Shown piece after piece: positions 41,429 to 50,089 of a stretch of DNA of 64,000 nucleotides (its first letter is position 1; every line of letters begins with the position of its first letter). This stretch comes from Alicyclobacillus tolerans (lineage in GTDB: Bacteria; Bacillota; Bacilli; Alicyclobacillales; Alicyclobacillaceae): assembly GCF_021739485.1 (NCBI RefSeq), contig NZ_JAJFNK010000011.1:1-64000 (forward strand), read 5' to 3'. The position numbers and the translations under genes were made by a program. The notes beneath the pieces were generated by a model. The model saw only the letters and a program-made list of their open reading frames with translations, was not told where the DNA came from and ran no database searches.

Positions 41429-42241
41429 ATGAAAGTACGTCAAGTGATTCTAGCCGCTTTGACCGTCGGAATGACTTCTCTATCCCCAGCAGTAGCCATG
41501 GCGGACACAACCGGTGCACCAGTCACAGCACAACACGGCAGTTTGGTCGCCCTTGGTGACTCGATTTCGTACGGGTACAACCTCGGCCCAAACAACCTCC
41601 AGCCGTCCACAGAGGCTTTCCCAAATTTACTGGCAAAATTAAACCAAGATACTGTTCAAAACTTAGCCGTTCCAGGTTGGACGTCCGGCGATTTATTGGC
41701 GGCTCTTCAAAACAATTCTTCCTTTCAATCCGCCGTCAAATCCGCCAAGGTGGTTACGGTGGACATTGGCAGTAACGACCTGCTTGGGCTCGCATCCACA
41801 GACGGACTTCTGACATCCCTGAACCCTTCGTTGACGGCCCAACAGCAGAGTCAGTTTGCCGCCGCCATCGCCCAATTCGCAAAGAACCTTCCTGACATCA
41901 TCAACCGGGTCCATTCCCTGAATCCTTCAGCCTATATTGTTCTCTACAACCTTTACGACCCATTCGATGCAACTTTGCTTCCCGGACTGCACAACCTGGC
42001 CGAGAAACTCATTGGACAAGAGAACCAAATCATTTCTCAAACAGCTGCCACCTCACACCTTACGGTTGCAAATGCCTATCAAGCTTTTAACGGTCGTCAA
42101 GCCGTCTTCGTTCGGCCGTTGGACGTACATCCGACGGTTTACGGCCAAGACGCTTTAGCCACGGTGGGTGAAGCTGCGCTGGCATCGGAAGAAGTCCAGT
42201 CTTTTAAAACATATCTGCAGAGCTTTCACCTTTGGTGGTAG
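41429..42241 (+). CDS. secreted SGNH/GDSL hydrolase
   Basis: 270 residues. A signal peptide (residues 1-25, ending AVAMADT) directs export. The four SGNH blocks are seen: GDSISYG with Ser45, a Gly in VPGWTSG, GSNDLLG with Asn, and DVHPTVYG with the Asp-His pair. The family includes extracellular lipases, esterases and acetyl-xylan or peptidoglycan esterases. The LGDSISYGYN start and length suit the lipase-like Bacillus group. ATG follows GGAAAGGGG. Monocistronic. Confidence 0.85.
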   Translation: MKVRQVILAALTVGMTSLSPAVAMADTTGAPVTAQHGSLVALGDSISYGYNLGPNNLQPSTEAFPNLLAKLNQDTVQNLAVPGWTSGDLLAALQNNSSFQSAVKSAKVVTVDIGSNDLLGLASTDGLLTSLNPSLTAQQQSQFAAAIAQFAKNLPDIINRVHSLNPSAYIVLYNLYDPFDATLLPGLHNLAEKLIGQENQIISQTAATSHLTVANAYQAFNGRQAVFVRPLDVHPTVYGQDALATVGEAALASEEVQSFKTYLQSFHLWW

Positions 42242-42366
42242 TACAATTTGAAAAATAGCTTACGAGGACCATACTTCAAGCCGGAGAAAAACCGTATACT
42301 GGTGACAACACACAACCGGGGAATTACTGGCATATCCATTTCGGAGTCCAGTTAGGGGTGAACCCA

Positions 42367-42741
42367 ATGAAAACTGTGAGCCGTGTCACCAGGGCCTTGG
42401 AGTTAGGGTTGGCTCTGCTCGTCATCGCAGTCATTATTTTGAATGGAATTTCCTTTTTCATCCGCCATGGAAATACTCTGCTGCAAGCAAATGGTTTTCA
42501 GGACTTTGTCGATCGAATGCTTTTGTACGTGATCGCTCTTGAGTTTGCCATGATGGTAATAAAACGGGACCCCCGGCTTGTCGTCGAAATTTTGATTTTT
42601 GCCACAGCCCGTAAAATGGTGATTACGATGCAAAGCGGTTTAGATTTTCTCATGGGTTCTTTGGCCATCGTGTTATTGTTCAGTGTGCGGTTTATTTTGC
42701 ACCGCAAATCGGACGATACAAGCGAACACATCTTGTCTTGA
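42367..42741 (+). CDS. PsiE-like small membrane protein
   Basis: 124 residues with about four hydrophobic segments (15-35, 55-72, 75-90 and 97-115). The pattern LYVIALEFAMMVIKRDPRLVVEILIFATARKM, with a conserved Glu and Arg-His-type polar residues inside helices, resembles the PsiE family (phosphate-starvation-inducible, function unknown). ATG is chosen six bases after AGGGGTG; GTG nine bases earlier is possible. It ends before a strong hairpin shared with the convergent HMA gene. Confidence 0.6.
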   Translation: MKTVSRVTRALELGLALLVIAVIILNGISFFIRHGNTLLQANGFQDFVDRMLLYVIALEFAMMVIKRDPRLVVEILIFATARKMVITMQSGLDFLMGSLAIVLLFSVRFILHRKSDDTSEHILS

Positions 42742-42757
42742 AGAACCGGCTTGAATT

Positions 42758-42787
42758 GAAGGTCACTGTTTCAATGCAGTGACCTTC
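42758..42787. terminator. bidirectional hairpin between convergent genes
   Basis: GAAGGTCACTG and CAGTGACCTTC are perfect complements around an eight-base loop. It lies between the PsiE-like gene and the HMA-like gene. T tracts are lacking on both sides. Confidence 0.5.
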
Positions 42788-42841
42788 ATCGATTGACCGG
42801 CCTTCCTTAAAATGAGAGGTAAATACTTCTAAAACAAAAGC

Positions 42842-43045
42842 CTAATGCCCCTCGGTGGCCTCCTGAGAAGTTACCTCAACAATGTCCCGCAGTCGTTGTG
42901 CAGAAGCTATGGTCTCGTCGAAGGTGACTGTGGCTTCCTGCTCCACCAAATCGATGTTTACACCGACGACGCCTTTCACCCTCTTCAGGGCTTTCGTCAC
43001 AGCGTTCGGATTGAGTCCATTGACCGGCACTGTCATACTGTCCAT
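42842..43045 (-). CDS. HMA-fold (CopZ-like) protein lacking the CxxC metal site
   Basis: 67 residues with the heavy-metal-associated fold: TVPVNGL, helix NPNAVTKALKRVKGVVGV, strand DLVEQEATVTFD and a final helix. In copper chaperones the loop reads GMTCxxC; here it is GLNPNAV, with no cysteine in the domain. So it probably does not bind copper in the usual way. The start is uncertain: ATG at 43045 gives the canonical domain, but the ribosome binding site GGGAGGAG lies 13 bases away. It may be a structural or regulatory relic. It precedes no P-type ATPase. Confidence 0.55.
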   Translation of the reverse strand: MDSMTVPVNGLNPNAVTKALKRVKGVVGVNIDLVEQEATVTFDETIASAQRLRDIVEVTSQEATEGH

Positions 43046-43230
43046 CTGCTGCCCATTGCTCCTCCCATGAATTTTTGTCTTTGCAAGAAACGTTCTAAGC
43101 ATGCCCGAATTCTCAGCGGCGCATGATTGAGTTGCCAAGCATGAAGTGAGAAAAGTCAACACTCACGGAGCGAAGCCGCTGATGTTTTCAATGATCGGCC
43201 GATACGGGCCATGGGTCCTGCTCAAGACAC

Positions 43231-43256
43231 AAAAACGGCCACCGCGAGCGGTGGCC
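43231..43256 (-). terminator. intrinsic terminator of the DoxX gene
   Basis: On the minus strand GGCCACC and GGTGGCC pair around six bases and are followed by GTTTTTGT, a standard Rho-independent terminator 41 bases after the DoxX stop. Confidence 0.8.
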
Positions 43257-43296
43257 TTGTACTAATGAGAGGAACGTCCTTTATTCAACCTAAACT

Positions 43297-43842
43297 TCAG
43301 TGTTTGACTTTGTTATTGCTGACGCTCGGCAGATCTACTTCAGCCGATACCCACCTCGTAATGTGCTTGCGAACCCACGGGATCACCCAATAGTCGCCGC
43401 CATACCGGCCTGCATTGTATCCAGCCACAATGATGAAGGTGCCGATGAAAAAGTCCCAGGGATTGCTGGAGACTGTACCCGCCATCATGTACATGAGGTT
43501 CATCAACATTCCAAAAAACACCGCAGCAGTAGTCAGAACGCCAAATATCAAACCCAGACCGACCAGAAACTCACCCCAGGGAACCAAAAAGTTGAACAGT
43601 CCCACATTGGGTAAAGCAAAACCTTGAAGAAAGGCGTGATACGTTGGATATTGTAAAGTCGTTGAATGAGCAACAAGCACCGGTTTTTTGATTGCGTTTG
43701 TCAGGAATCCCGCCGCGCTGAACGCCTCTGGCCCAGTCAACTTTTCCCAGCCTGCGGTTAAAAACCCCCAACCGAGATAGATACGAAGCACCGTGAGAAT
43801 ACCTGCGGCCCAGTTGTTCGAACGGAGCCAAGTCGTGAACAT
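43297..43842 (-). CDS. DoxX-family membrane protein
   Basis: 181 residues with four membrane segments (about 12-30, 75-95, 100-122 and 125-145). RIYLGWGFLTAGWEKLTGP at the N terminus and FNFLVPWGEFLVGLGLIFG in the middle are DoxX signatures. DoxX proteins relate to the small subunit of thiosulfate:quinone oxidoreductase and to thiol-stress systems; many act in membrane redox balance. ATG follows GAGGAGATGG. It is monocistronic with its own terminator, and a palindrome overlaps its probable promoter. Confidence 0.8.
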   Translation of the reverse strand: MFTTWLRSNNWAAGILTVLRIYLGWGFLTAGWEKLTGPEAFSAAGFLTNAIKKPVLVAHSTTLQYPTYHAFLQGFALPNVGLFNFLVPWGEFLVGLGLIFGVLTTAAVFFGMLMNLMYMMAGTVSSNPWDFFIGTFIIVAGYNAGRYGGDYWVIPWVRKHITRWVSAEVDLPSVSNNKVKH

Positions 43843-44144
43843 ACACTACCATCTCCTCGGAAATGAGTACGTTTTAGAACGCTGATTACATTCTTATCAT
43901 GCATCTGCATTCACTGAACGAGGAGAGCCAAATAAGTGATTTTTTGCACAAAACTGAACTGGTCCAATCGACTTGTCCAGATTGCAGACTGGTCACATAC
44001 GGGTTGTCTGATAGGTGAATAAGTTGACATTATATTTTGTTCATGTGAACTAGTATAGATTTAGGGGAACAGTGGTACATTTTTGGGATGTACAAGTTTA
44101 CAGGAGAACGCGTGTGCAGGGGCTCAAACAGCAACTCAACGGCT
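43843..44144. other. gap between the DoxX and MFS genes
   Basis: 302 bases without a gene. It includes the DoxX promoter-operator near 44030-44050 and a small inverted repeat GTACAT/ATGTAC at 44075-44093, which is the only candidate signal after the MFS stop. Confidence 0.4.
44029..44050 (-). promoter_or_regulatory. possible DoxX promoter with overlapping operator
   Basis: On the minus strand a perfect TATAAT lies at 44034-44029. Just upstream, GTTCATGTGAAC (44039-44050) has five-base arms GTTCA/TGAAC, placed where a repressor would block the promoter. The -35 box is poor. Confidence 0.35.
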
Positions 44145-45350
44145 TTACACGGATACGTGGCTCAGGTCCATATCCTGTCCGGCGCGTTTTTGCGACCAAT
44201 ACGCAAGCCCCATCGTGAGCAGCAACAGGGCGCCCGTGAGCCAGAACACGCTGTGTACTGAAAAAGCACCGCCGATGATTCCGCCAACCATCGGACCCAC
44301 CATGGTTCCGATTTGATTCGCGGTTTGGGTTAACGCAAAGGCTCTACCGCGAAACTCACTGGCTGTCGCCCTGACCACTAAACCATTGAGCGCCGGGAAC
44401 ACCGCACAAAAGAACGCGCCGTAAACAAAGCGGACGATGGAAAATCCCCAGATTTGATGAAATGGAATCTGAGCAAAATTGCCCAAAGCTCCACCGAGTA
44501 GTCCGTATAAGAGGACTTTGTGGAAGCCAACGCGATCGGCCAGTTTTCCCCACCGCGGGGCAAATACGATACTGGAAATTCCGCTCAAGGAAAACACGAT
44601 CCCGGCCAATAACGAAGCATTCTTTACAGAACCGCCTAATTGCAAAATATACAGCGGTAAAACGGGTTCAATGGTCATAATCGAAAATGCGGTGAGCGTG
44701 GTTAAGACCAACACGGTCATCAAAAGCCGGTTGCTCGCAGCGGTTTTGAGGGCTCCAAACACGGAGCTGCGTTCCTTGCTCGGCACAAAGCGGTCCTCTG
44801 TCACCCAGAAAACGACCAGCAAAGTGGACAGCAAAACCATAATTCCGGCACTGGCAAAGGCCACCCGATTGTCAAAGAGCTTAGCGATGCCGCCCCCCAA
44901 CAACGGGCCAATGATGTTACCCGTCGCCGTGGAAGTTGAAATTAAGGCAAGGGCGTATCCCACCTTGTCTTCTGGTGTATTCGTGCCAATCAAGGCAATC
45001 GCCCCTGGAATGTACCCGGACAACAGGCCCTGCAGGATTCGTAACCCCAACAACTCGTACGGATTGGACACAAAAGCGGTCAAAGTATAAACAAAGAAAA
45101 GTGCTAATCCCGAACGAATAATCATCGGTTTGCGCCCATATTTATCGGCAAGAGAGCCCCAATAGGGCGAAATGACGGCACCGGCGAGAAACGACGCACT
45201 AAAAAGCATCCCGCTCCATAGCTCCGTATGATGGTGAACGCCAATTTGCAAAAGGAACAAGGGCAAAAACGGGATAACCATGGAATAGCTGGCTGCAGTC
45301 ACAAAAGCCCCAATCCACAGTAGAAACAAGTTTCGCTGCCAACTCTCCAC
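44145..45350 (-). CDS. MFS multidrug-type efflux transporter
   Basis: 401 residues, 12 segments. Motif A is GSLADKYGRKPMIIRSG (about 65-80) and the helix 5 antiporter motif appears as ALISTSTATGNIIGPLLGG, marking a drug:H+ antiporter of the DHA1 group, similar to MdtG/YfiU-like carriers. GTG start; the best ribosome binding site (GGAGC) is some 13 bases away, so the start may be a little off. It stands alone upstream of the DoxX gene, with which it need not be linked. Substrate not predictable. Confidence 0.78.
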   Translation of the reverse strand: MESWQRNLFLLWIGAFVTAASYSMVIPFLPLFLLQIGVHHHTELWSGMLFSASFLAGAVISPYWGSLADKYGRKPMIIRSGLALFFVYTLTAFVSNPYELLGLRILQGLLSGYIPGAIALIGTNTPEDKVGYALALISTSTATGNIIGPLLGGGIAKLFDNRVAFASAGIMVLLSTLLVVFWVTEDRFVPSKERSSVFGALKTAASNRLLMTVLVLTTLTAFSIMTIEPVLPLYILQLGGSVKNASLLAGIVFSLSGISSIVFAPRWGKLADRVGFHKVLLYGLLGGALGNFAQIPFHQIWGFSIVRFVYGAFFCAVFPALNGLVVRATASEFRGRAFALTQTANQIGTMVGPMVGGIIGGAFSVHSVFWLTGALLLLTMGLAYWSQKRAGQDMDLSHVSV

Positions 45351-45468
45351 GACCCATCACAGCTCCTCTAACGACTATACCATCTTATCTTATTTCGCGT
45401 TGCGAAGGAACGAGCAAATCGCAGGAAATTGCTGTGCAATTTTAAACGGGTCCTCGCAAACCGCCAAA

Positions 45469-45491
45469 GGCGCCCAAGTGGTCCGGGCGCC
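45469..45491 (-). terminator. GC-rich hairpin after the zinc-ribbon gene
   Basis: GGCGCCC and GGGCGCC pair around nine bases, 43 bases after the stop; TTT follows on the minus strand. Confidence 0.55.
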
Positions 45492-45533
45492 TCCCCCAAA
45501 TTGTACGGCGGTAACGGCTGTTAAAACGAAGCC

Positions 45534-45764
45534 TCACACCACGGTATTCATCTGCTTGAATTGATTGAGGGCGTTGCAGTCGGGGCATTTTAGAGAAATG
45601 GAGAGTTCGATCTCACTGTTCTCGTTTTTTGCAGCAGAAACCGCAATTTTAGCCTCCTGTTCCGAACCGTGAGATACGGTTGGTCCTCCAAACAAGTCTC
45701 CAACAAAACTCAATACATGGCCACAGACAAAGCAGGTATGGGTTCCGCGCACCGCATCCATCAT
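45534..45764 (-). CDS. small zinc-ribbon-like protein
   Basis: 76 residues with two CxxC pairs, CFVCG near residue 11 and CPDCN near 60, likely to hold one Zn2+ between two knuckles, with a Glu/Ala/Ser-rich stretch between them. ATG follows GAGGTGATATCGA. Small zinc-ribbon proteins often act in nucleic-acid binding or as cofactors of larger complexes, but none is recognised here. It is monocistronic with its own terminator hairpin. Confidence 0.6.
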   Translation of the reverse strand: MMDAVRGTHTCFVCGHVLSFVGDLFGGPTVSHGSEQEAKIAVSAAKNENSEIELSISLKCPDCNALNQFKQMNTVV

Positions 45765-45837
45765 TCGATATCACCTCAGACCATAGTTTGAGCCATCTGC
45801 ACAATGCCCAAACCCATCCTGCAAAGGGTCTAATACT

Positions 45838-46167
45838 TCACCGCTTGTTCCCATCGCTTTTCATCAAAAGGAAAAGACCCGGAAAAATAAAGAGGAACCC
45901 GGGTACCAAATAAAAATACGAGGTGCTGACAATACCTCCGACTCCGGCGGCAATCATGAGGACAACCCCCACACCTCGCCGTCTGCGAATGTACAGCGTG
46001 CCAACGAGTCCCATCCAGGAAAAAATAAAGGCGAACAGACTGAGCGCCCATAAAAAGTGCGAATTGCTGACCCCGAGTACAACGCCTGCCGCTGGAAACA
46101 ACCATACAAAAGCCGACACAGCAACTCCTAAAACCGTTCCCGCCACTCCAAGCACTGTCGCACCCAT
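45838..46167 (-). CDS. small four-segment membrane protein (DUF4064-like)
   Basis: About 109 residues from MGATVLG, the ATG next to a GGGGGGAG ribosome binding site; an earlier ATG or TTG would extend it by up to ten residues. Four hydrophobic segments (about 5-25, 35-55, 62-80 and 85-102) are joined by short turns, with RRRR between two of them facing the cytoplasm. The arrangement resembles DUF4064 proteins of Firmicutes, function unknown. It lies between the zinc-ribbon gene and the divergent EamA carrier. Confidence 0.55.
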   Translation of the reverse strand: MGATVLGVAGTVLGVAVSAFVWLFPAAGVVLGVSNSHFLWALSLFAFIFSWMGLVGTLYIRRRRGVGVVLMIAAGVGGIVSTSYFYLVPGFLFIFPGLFLLMKSDGNKR

Positions 46168-46365
46168 GCGTCTCCCCCCAACCATCGCGCCGGTCAATCT
46201 GGCGTAACTCGACAGTGCACTCTATGTTGAGACGCAACAACCAAGAACCGGGGACAATTCACTGAGTATTCCCATCGGTTGACAATTCGATGTATAGTAG
46301 TTTCAGTCGCCATTTCGCGGCGGGTCAAGTAAACACACCATCAGGGACGAGGAGGCACCTGTGAT

Positions 46366-47301
46366 TTGGCCAAAGCAAAACAAACCACTTGGTTTTCAAT
46401 CGCGTTTTTAGTGTTGCTCTGGGGGCTTTCCTGGCCCATTTACAAAGTCGGGCTGCAGTACACGCCCCCCATCTTGTTCGCTGGATTGCGCACCTTGCTC
46501 GGAGGTCTGGCACTTTCTGCCATCGCTTTACCGACCTACAAGCAGCTGCAGTGGAGGCGTACTTGGAAAATTTACGTCCTCTCGTCGCTATTAAATGTTG
46601 TTTTGTTTTTCGGGTTACAAACGGTTGGGTTGTCTTATCTGCCGGCCGGATTGTTTTCAGTCCTCGTCTACCTGGAACCCGTTCTCGTCGGACTCATCGC
46701 CTGGAAATGGCTTGGGGAACGTCTCACGGCCGTCAAGGCCATTGGACTCGTACTCGGTTTTCTCGGGGTCGCCGCCGTCAGTAAAGCAGGATTGTCGGGT
46801 CACACTTCTGCACTTGGCGTGGTCATTGGCATCGTTACAGCGGTCTGCTGGGCCATCGGAACGGTGTATGTGAAGAAAGTGCAAGACCAAGTGAATCTGC
46901 TCTGGCTGGTGGCAACGCAGTTTGTTCTGGGCGGAGCCGTGATGACTATCATTGGTTCTGGAGTTGAGCGGTGGAGCCAAATCCACTGGAACGGCTTCTT
47001 TATCCTTACGCTTCTGTACGGTATGGTGTTTGGCGTCGCCTTGTCCTGGGTGATTTGGATTGGCATGGTTCACGCTGGCGAGGTCAGTCGGGTCACTTCC
47101 TACACCTTTTTCGTGCCGCTGATCTCAGTTGCCGTGGGAACTGTGTTTTTACACGAACCCATCACGGTCTTTTTGTTGATTGGATTGGTCCTCATTGTGT
47201 TGAGTATTTACCTGGTGAACCGCCCCTCCAAGACGACGGGTGCCAGGACAGCGGTTCAGCCGAATGCCGGGCAGCAGCCGACGCACGACAACCTTGCGTA
47301 A
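46366..47301 (+). CDS. EamA-family (DMT) permease
   Basis: 311 residues and 10 membrane segments in two EamA repeats (about 10-135 and 145-285). LLWGLSWPIYKVGLQYTPP is the usual start of repeat 1 and AVCWAIGTVYVKKV of repeat 2. Members export or import metabolites such as amino acids or purines. The start is a TTG ten bases after GAGGAGG; no closer in-frame ATG or GTG fits. The C terminus ends in a polar tail. A good terminator follows about 100 bases downstream. Confidence 0.75.
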   Translation: MAKAKQTTWFSIAFLVLLWGLSWPIYKVGLQYTPPILFAGLRTLLGGLALSAIALPTYKQLQWRRTWKIYVLSSLLNVVLFFGLQTVGLSYLPAGLFSVLVYLEPVLVGLIAWKWLGERLTAVKAIGLVLGFLGVAAVSKAGLSGHTSALGVVIGIVTAVCWAIGTVYVKKVQDQVNLLWLVATQFVLGGAVMTIIGSGVERWSQIHWNGFFILTLLYGMVFGVALSWVIWIGMVHAGEVSRVTSYTFFVPLISVAVGTVFLHEPITVFLLIGLVLIVLSIYLVNRPSKTTGARTAVQPNAGQQPTHDNLA

Positions 47302-47399
47302 AACAGTGGTTTGCCGCGAAGTCTGATCCGGATGCGGCGAACTAGGCTGCATTTGTCGCGCAGTGGGTCGTAGCAACCAGCCTTTGAATCCAGAATCCA

Positions 47400-47446
47400 G
47401 GCTGTCTCAAAAGCCGTGAAAGATGGGCCGCAGAGACAGCCCCTTT
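47400..47446 (+). terminator. intrinsic terminator of the EamA gene
   Basis: GGCTGTCTC and GAGACAGCC form a perfect nine-base stem (24-base loop), followed by CCTTTTT. The rest of 47302-47595 holds no gene that I can support. Confidence 0.7.
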
Positions 47447-47595
47447 TTCGTTGTACAGCGGGTGTAAGACGGGGCGGGCGATTGGGCGCCAAACCTTTAA
47501 ATTTAGGCGAAATGCCGGATAAACACCACACTCCATTCCAGAGGTTCCCCATACAATGATGTTAGTAGAGACTCTCCGAAAAGAGGTGACCCGCC

Positions 47596-48165
47596 GTGGT
47601 CAAACTGAACCGTCTCAAGTGGATCCCAATGATTTTACAGGCGTATCACGAAGCCCAGCTAAAAATGGCGCCAAATGACCCTGGAAATATCCCAGATGGT
47701 GTGACACCACTTGTTCAACATACAACAACACGACGCAGCGCGGCCCCTATCCGGCCCAAGGTCCAAACCAGTGCTTCCAAAACGCAAAACGTGAAAACCC
47801 GCTCTGCAGCCGAGGTCCAGAACAACTTGTCCAAGGGGAAACCACTGGCTGTAAAAAAGGCGAAGCCGCAAAAGTCCGCTGTATTACAAGGTCCGGTCAA
47901 CTTAAATGAATACAAGCTGATGATGAAGGAACTGCGTTCGGCCAGCAAGAAACTAGGTGCCTTAGACTCCATCCATCAGCAATTAAAAAACGTGGAAGAT
48001 AAACTCGATGCGTTTCAACAGTGGATCGCTGCAAAGCCAGATTCGGAGTCGACAACACACCAACTCCAGTCTTCCAAAATTCCCAGTGCACACGGACAGC
48101 CTCTTTATCCGCCCGTCCAATACGCTGCACAGCCTCATGCTGGCCCGAGGATGGGACCGCAATAG
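47596..48165 (+). CDS. hypothetical protein with disordered ends and a coiled segment
   Basis: 189 residues. The N-terminal 35 residues are mixed helical (MVKLNRLKWIPMILQAYHEAQLK), then a Lys/Ser/Thr/Pro-rich disordered stretch to about 95, then a probable coiled coil at about 105-145 (ELRSASKKLGALDSIHQQLK and on), and a Pro/His/Gln tail. No family recognised. GTG start after AGAGGTGA. It resembles spore-associated or cell-surface scaffolding proteins in composition only. Ends before a strong hairpin shared with the convergent signalling gene. Confidence 0.55.
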   Translation: MVKLNRLKWIPMILQAYHEAQLKMAPNDPGNIPDGVTPLVQHTTTRRSAAPIRPKVQTSASKTQNVKTRSAAEVQNNLSKGKPLAVKKAKPQKSAVLQGPVNLNEYKLMMKELRSASKKLGALDSIHQQLKNVEDKLDAFQQWIAAKPDSESTTHQLQSSKIPSAHGQPLYPPVQYAAQPHAGPRMGPQ

Positions 48166-48254
48166 CTTCTGGCAAAGGACATGCGAAAGCAATCAACCCA
48201 AAAAATACGCAAAAGCGCACTCTAAGGAATACAGGAAACTGGAGCGACCAATAC

Positions 48255-48286
48255 AGGCAAGTGACGGCTTTTCTCGTCACTTGCCT
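48255..48286. terminator. bidirectional hairpin between convergent genes
   Basis: AGGCAAGTGACG and CGTCACTTGCCT are perfect 12-base complements around eight bases, between the hypothetical gene and the GGDEF-EAL gene. Confidence 0.6.
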
Positions 48287-48355
48287 TGTGCTTGCATGCA
48301 ACCACGTTATAACGTTTTTGTTTCACCCCAACAAAAGGCTGCAGAGCGCAAACAG

Positions 48356-50089
48356 TCAATGGGGTCCAGCAGGCAGAATGAAATGTGAAAGGGCTTGGGT
48401 TTCAAGCAGACGATGCGCTTCGTGCGCTGGCATGGGATGGCCAAAGTAGTAGCCTTGGCACTCGTTGCACTGGTGCTCTTTGAGGAATACAAATTGCTCG
48501 GGCCACTCAACACCCTCCGCGATGACATTCAGTTTCAGTCCGTGCGCCAACATAATCACCGACTTGGCAATCGAGGCTCCATCCGAGTCTCCTGGAATGT
48601 CCCTCACAAAAGACTGGTCAATTTTTAACGTCTGAATCGGAAATTTTTTGAGGTAACTCAGCGAAGAGTACCCCGTACCGAAGTCGTCAATACTGATTCT
48701 TACCCCCAAGTTTCGAAGAGCCTGCAAGGTCTTTAGGGCAGGTTGAACGTTGTACATCGCAGCGCTCTCGGTGATCTCGAGTTCCAGGTACTCCGCGGGC
48801 AACTGCACCTCTGTCAGAATGGCTTTCACCATGTCTACGAGGTTGTCCTGCTGAAACTGTCTCGCGGACAGGTTGACGGCTACCCGCAACGGACCCAACC
48901 CCTTATCCAACCAAGTTTTCAATTGGCAGCACGCGGTACGAAGGACCCACTCCCCAATGGCGACAATCATCCCCGTTTCCTCGGCCAGTGGGATAAACGC
49001 AGACGGCAGTACCATCCCGAGTTCCGGGTTCATCCAACGCAAGAGAACTTCAAAACCAGTGATTTTTCCACTTGCGATGCTCACTTGAGGCTGATAGTAG
49101 AGGACGAATTCGGCGTTCATTAAAGCTTTGCGCAATTTCGTTTCAAGCTGCATGCGGTCCCTGGCAACGCGATGGGCGTCCTGTCCAGATACGACGCAGG
49201 TATCCCCTCCCAGGTCCTTGGCCTGGTACATCGCGGCGTCGGTCAATTCAATCCATGCAGTGACGTCCCGGTGTTCCGGAGTACAGACCGTGACGCCCGC
49301 ACTTGTCGTTACAAACAGTTCTTGCTGTTGAACGTGAACAGGTTCCTTTAACACGCTCAGCACGTGTTGGATGGCACTCCACAATGCTTCTTCGTGTTCA
49401 CGCTCCAAAAACAACGCAAATTCATCGCCTCCCATGCGCGCGATGAGGTCGTCCGGGCCTTGGCACAGCATCAGGCGACGGGCAAGCAGGTGCATGATTT
49501 CATCACCGGCTTGATACCCCAAACTGTCGTTGATGTTTTTAAATCGGTCAATGTCGAGAAAGAGCAGTCCGACGGACCGTGTGCCGTTTGCAAGTTTCGC
49601 AGCCGCATGTTCCAGTTGGCGTTGGAACGTGGAGCGATTCAGCAGGCCGGTTAAGGGATCTCGCTCCATCCTGACGTGAAGGTTGTGTTCCATGTTTTTA
49701 TGATCCGTGATGTCCTGAAAAGTCCAAATGAATTGGGGAGCCGTTCCCCTCGTAGTTTCAATTTGGCGCGCTCGCAGACGGACGGGGACCGGCCCGCTGC
49801 CTTTGCGATTAAGCCATACCTCGCCGTCCCACTGTCCTTCGGCCATGTTCAGGGACGGTGCAAGATGAGCTGCGTCTTTCATGACTTGAGTCCATCCTTC
49901 AAAAGTGCCGGAAAACACGTCTTCCCACGTGTAGTTGGTTACTTTCGTGAAGGCCGGGTTAATGTAGAGAAACCTCAAGTTGGAATCGGTGACAGCTACC
50001 GCTTCCATGAGAGAGTTCAGCACTTGTTTGGCATACCACTGCTGTCGATTTTGGTGCGGATTCTCCGTTTGGCGCATCGGGTCGTTCAC
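48356..50089 (-). CDS. PAS-GGDEF-EAL cyclic-di-GMP signalling protein
   Basis: 577 residues in three domains. A PAS domain (about 20-135) senses a signal. The GGDEF domain (140-300) has an intact RMGGDEFALF active site, so cyclase activity is possible. The EAL domain (320-565) keeps the catalytic set: EVLLRW (ExLxR), LELEITES, IDDFGTGYSS with both Asp residues, and IAEGVE. It may thus make and break c-di-GMP. The first residue of EAL is followed by Val rather than Ala, which is conservative. No membrane segment. GTG start with a weak ribosome binding site; ATG four codons on is possible. Monocistronic. Confidence 0.88.
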   Translation of the reverse strand: MNDPMRQTENPHQNRQQWYAKQVLNSLMEAVAVTDSNLRFLYINPAFTKVTNYTWEDVFSGTFEGWTQVMKDAAHLAPSLNMAEGQWDGEVWLNRKGSGPVPVRLRARQIETTRGTAPQFIWTFQDITDHKNMEHNLHVRMERDPLTGLLNRSTFQRQLEHAAAKLANGTRSVGLLFLDIDRFKNINDSLGYQAGDEIMHLLARRLMLCQGPDDLIARMGGDEFALFLEREHEEALWSAIQHVLSVLKEPVHVQQQELFVTTSAGVTVCTPEHRDVTAWIELTDAAMYQAKDLGGDTCVVSGQDAHRVARDRMQLETKLRKALMNAEFVLYYQPQVSIASGKITGFEVLLRWMNPELGMVLPSAFIPLAEETGMIVAIGEWVLRTACCQLKTWLDKGLGPLRVAVNLSARQFQQDNLVDMVKAILTEVQLPAEYLELEITESAAMYNVQPALKTLQALRNLGVRISIDDFGTGYSSLSYLKKFPIQTLKIDQSFVRDIPGDSDGASIAKSVIMLAHGLKLNVIAEGVEWPEQFVFLKEHQCNECQGYYFGHPMPAHEAHRLLETQALSHFILPAGPH

